Assembly: GCA_017559045.1 (NCBI GenBank)
Contig: JAFYTB010000118.1
Coordinates: forward strand, 1 to 7,273
Source: Eggerthellaceae bacterium
Lineage (GTDB): Bacteria; Actinomycetota; Coriobacteriia; Coriobacteriales; Eggerthellaceae
Length of the DNA: 7,273 bases
Reading direction: 5' to 3'
Part shown: piece by piece, positions 6,822-7,273 of the stretch
Position numbering within the stretch: the first letter of the stretch is position 1
Layout of the letters: every line of letters starts with the position of its first letter
Notes under the pieces: model-generated
Database searches by the model: none
What the model was told of the DNA's origin: nothing
The model's input: only the letters and a program-made list of their open reading frames with translations
Program-made: the position numbers and the translations under genes

Positions 6822-7273
6822 CTAAACGCTGAAGAAGGTCGCAAGCAGTGCGAAGAGAACAGGGGCGACGAACTGGACGGCAAGGCTAGCGCCCCCACGA
6901 CCCATGCGACGCAGAGCAACAGACACAGCAAGGCCGAGAATCGCAATCGCAGGCATGAGGTATCCCAACTGATAGGACAGATCCGGGCTGCTTCCGTTGA
7001 TGTCAGAAAGAACGCCATAAACGGTCATAAACGGAACCACGGTCAGAGCAATAACGAAATTGAGAATAAGAGAAATCCTGTCGATCGCCTTCTTCTCCAG
7101 GCCCTCTTCTTTCCTCACGAGAACAATGACGGCGATCAGGGCAAGTGCAGCAATCAATGCCAACGGCAGGACAACGTCGCTGCTCAGGTGGCCAATGTGG
7201 GAGAAAACGAAGGAGTTCTCGATGGGCTCGGGATACTCCCAGCTCACAAGCTTGACGCCATGTTCAAGAAGGG
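6822..7273 (-). CDS. Four-helix membrane protein, unknown function (5' end outside window)
   Basis: The frame is open from its TAG at 6822 to the window edge, so the gene is very likely truncated here. An internal GTG at 7247 lacks a ribosome binding site, and the codons before it read as plausible protein (LLEHGVKLV). The visible part has a short polar N-terminal region (WEYPEPIENSFVF, then GHLSSD) and four hydrophobic segments. Counted from the GTG, these lie near residues 24-44, 58-80, 91-111 and 120-141. A charged loop with RKEEGLEKK separates the first two. I do not recognise a family, and no catalytic motif is visible. The 26-base gap to the XRE-membrane regulator suggests they are made together, perhaps as a membrane partner or signal source for it. 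That pairing is inference. Confidence 0.75.
   Translation of the reverse strand, partial: LLEHGVKLVSWEYPEPIENSFVFSHIGHLSSDVVLPLALIAALALIAVIVLVRKEEGLEKKAIDRISLILNFVIALTVVPFMTVYGVLSDINGSSPDLSYQLGYLMPAIAILGLAVSVALRRMGRGGASLAVQFVAPVLFALLATFFSV

Overview
The window looks like an anaerobic bacterial chromosome of moderately high GC. Hand counts on sampled 60-base lines give about 64% GC in the first two genes, about 57% in the right-hand genes and about 46% in the large central gene. A ferredoxin-type aldo/keto reductase and clostridial-style membrane proteins would suit an anaerobic gut actinobacterium such as a member of the Coriobacteriia. That assignment is inference from style and is not proven by any marker gene. 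No RNA genes, insertion sequences or CRISPR arrays were seen, and there is no gene-free stretch longer than about 125 bases.

Left part (1-1945, plus strand): an aldo/keto reductase with a C-terminal pair of cysteine motifs for iron-sulfur clusters (101-1288), then a YfcE-type metallophosphodiesterase (1412-1945). The 123-base gap between them carries a perfect 14-base tandem duplication. A 14-base perfect palindrome lies upstream of the reductase.

Centre (1946-5299): a 963-residue protein (2008-4899) joins a phospholipase-D-like nuclease module, a complete superfamily 2 helicase and a DUF3427-type C-terminal region. It has its own consensus -10 box and a strong ribosome binding site, and its base composition is more AT-rich than its neighbours, so it looks like an accessory, defence-type gene. 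Its last codons overlap by 11 bases the end of a convergent MutT/NudG-like Nudix hydrolase on the minus strand (4889-5299).

Right part (5299-7273, all minus strand): reading leftwards, a four-helix membrane protein cut by the window edge, an XRE-type repressor with a four-helix membrane tail, a PAP2-family membrane protein whose active-site motifs are altered, and then the Nudix gene. The gaps between these genes are 26, 101 and 57 bases. The first two look like a small co-transcribed membrane/regulator pair, and the last two could share a transcript. The most interesting element is the nuclease-helicase-DUF3427 protein together with its tail-to-tail Nudix neighbour.
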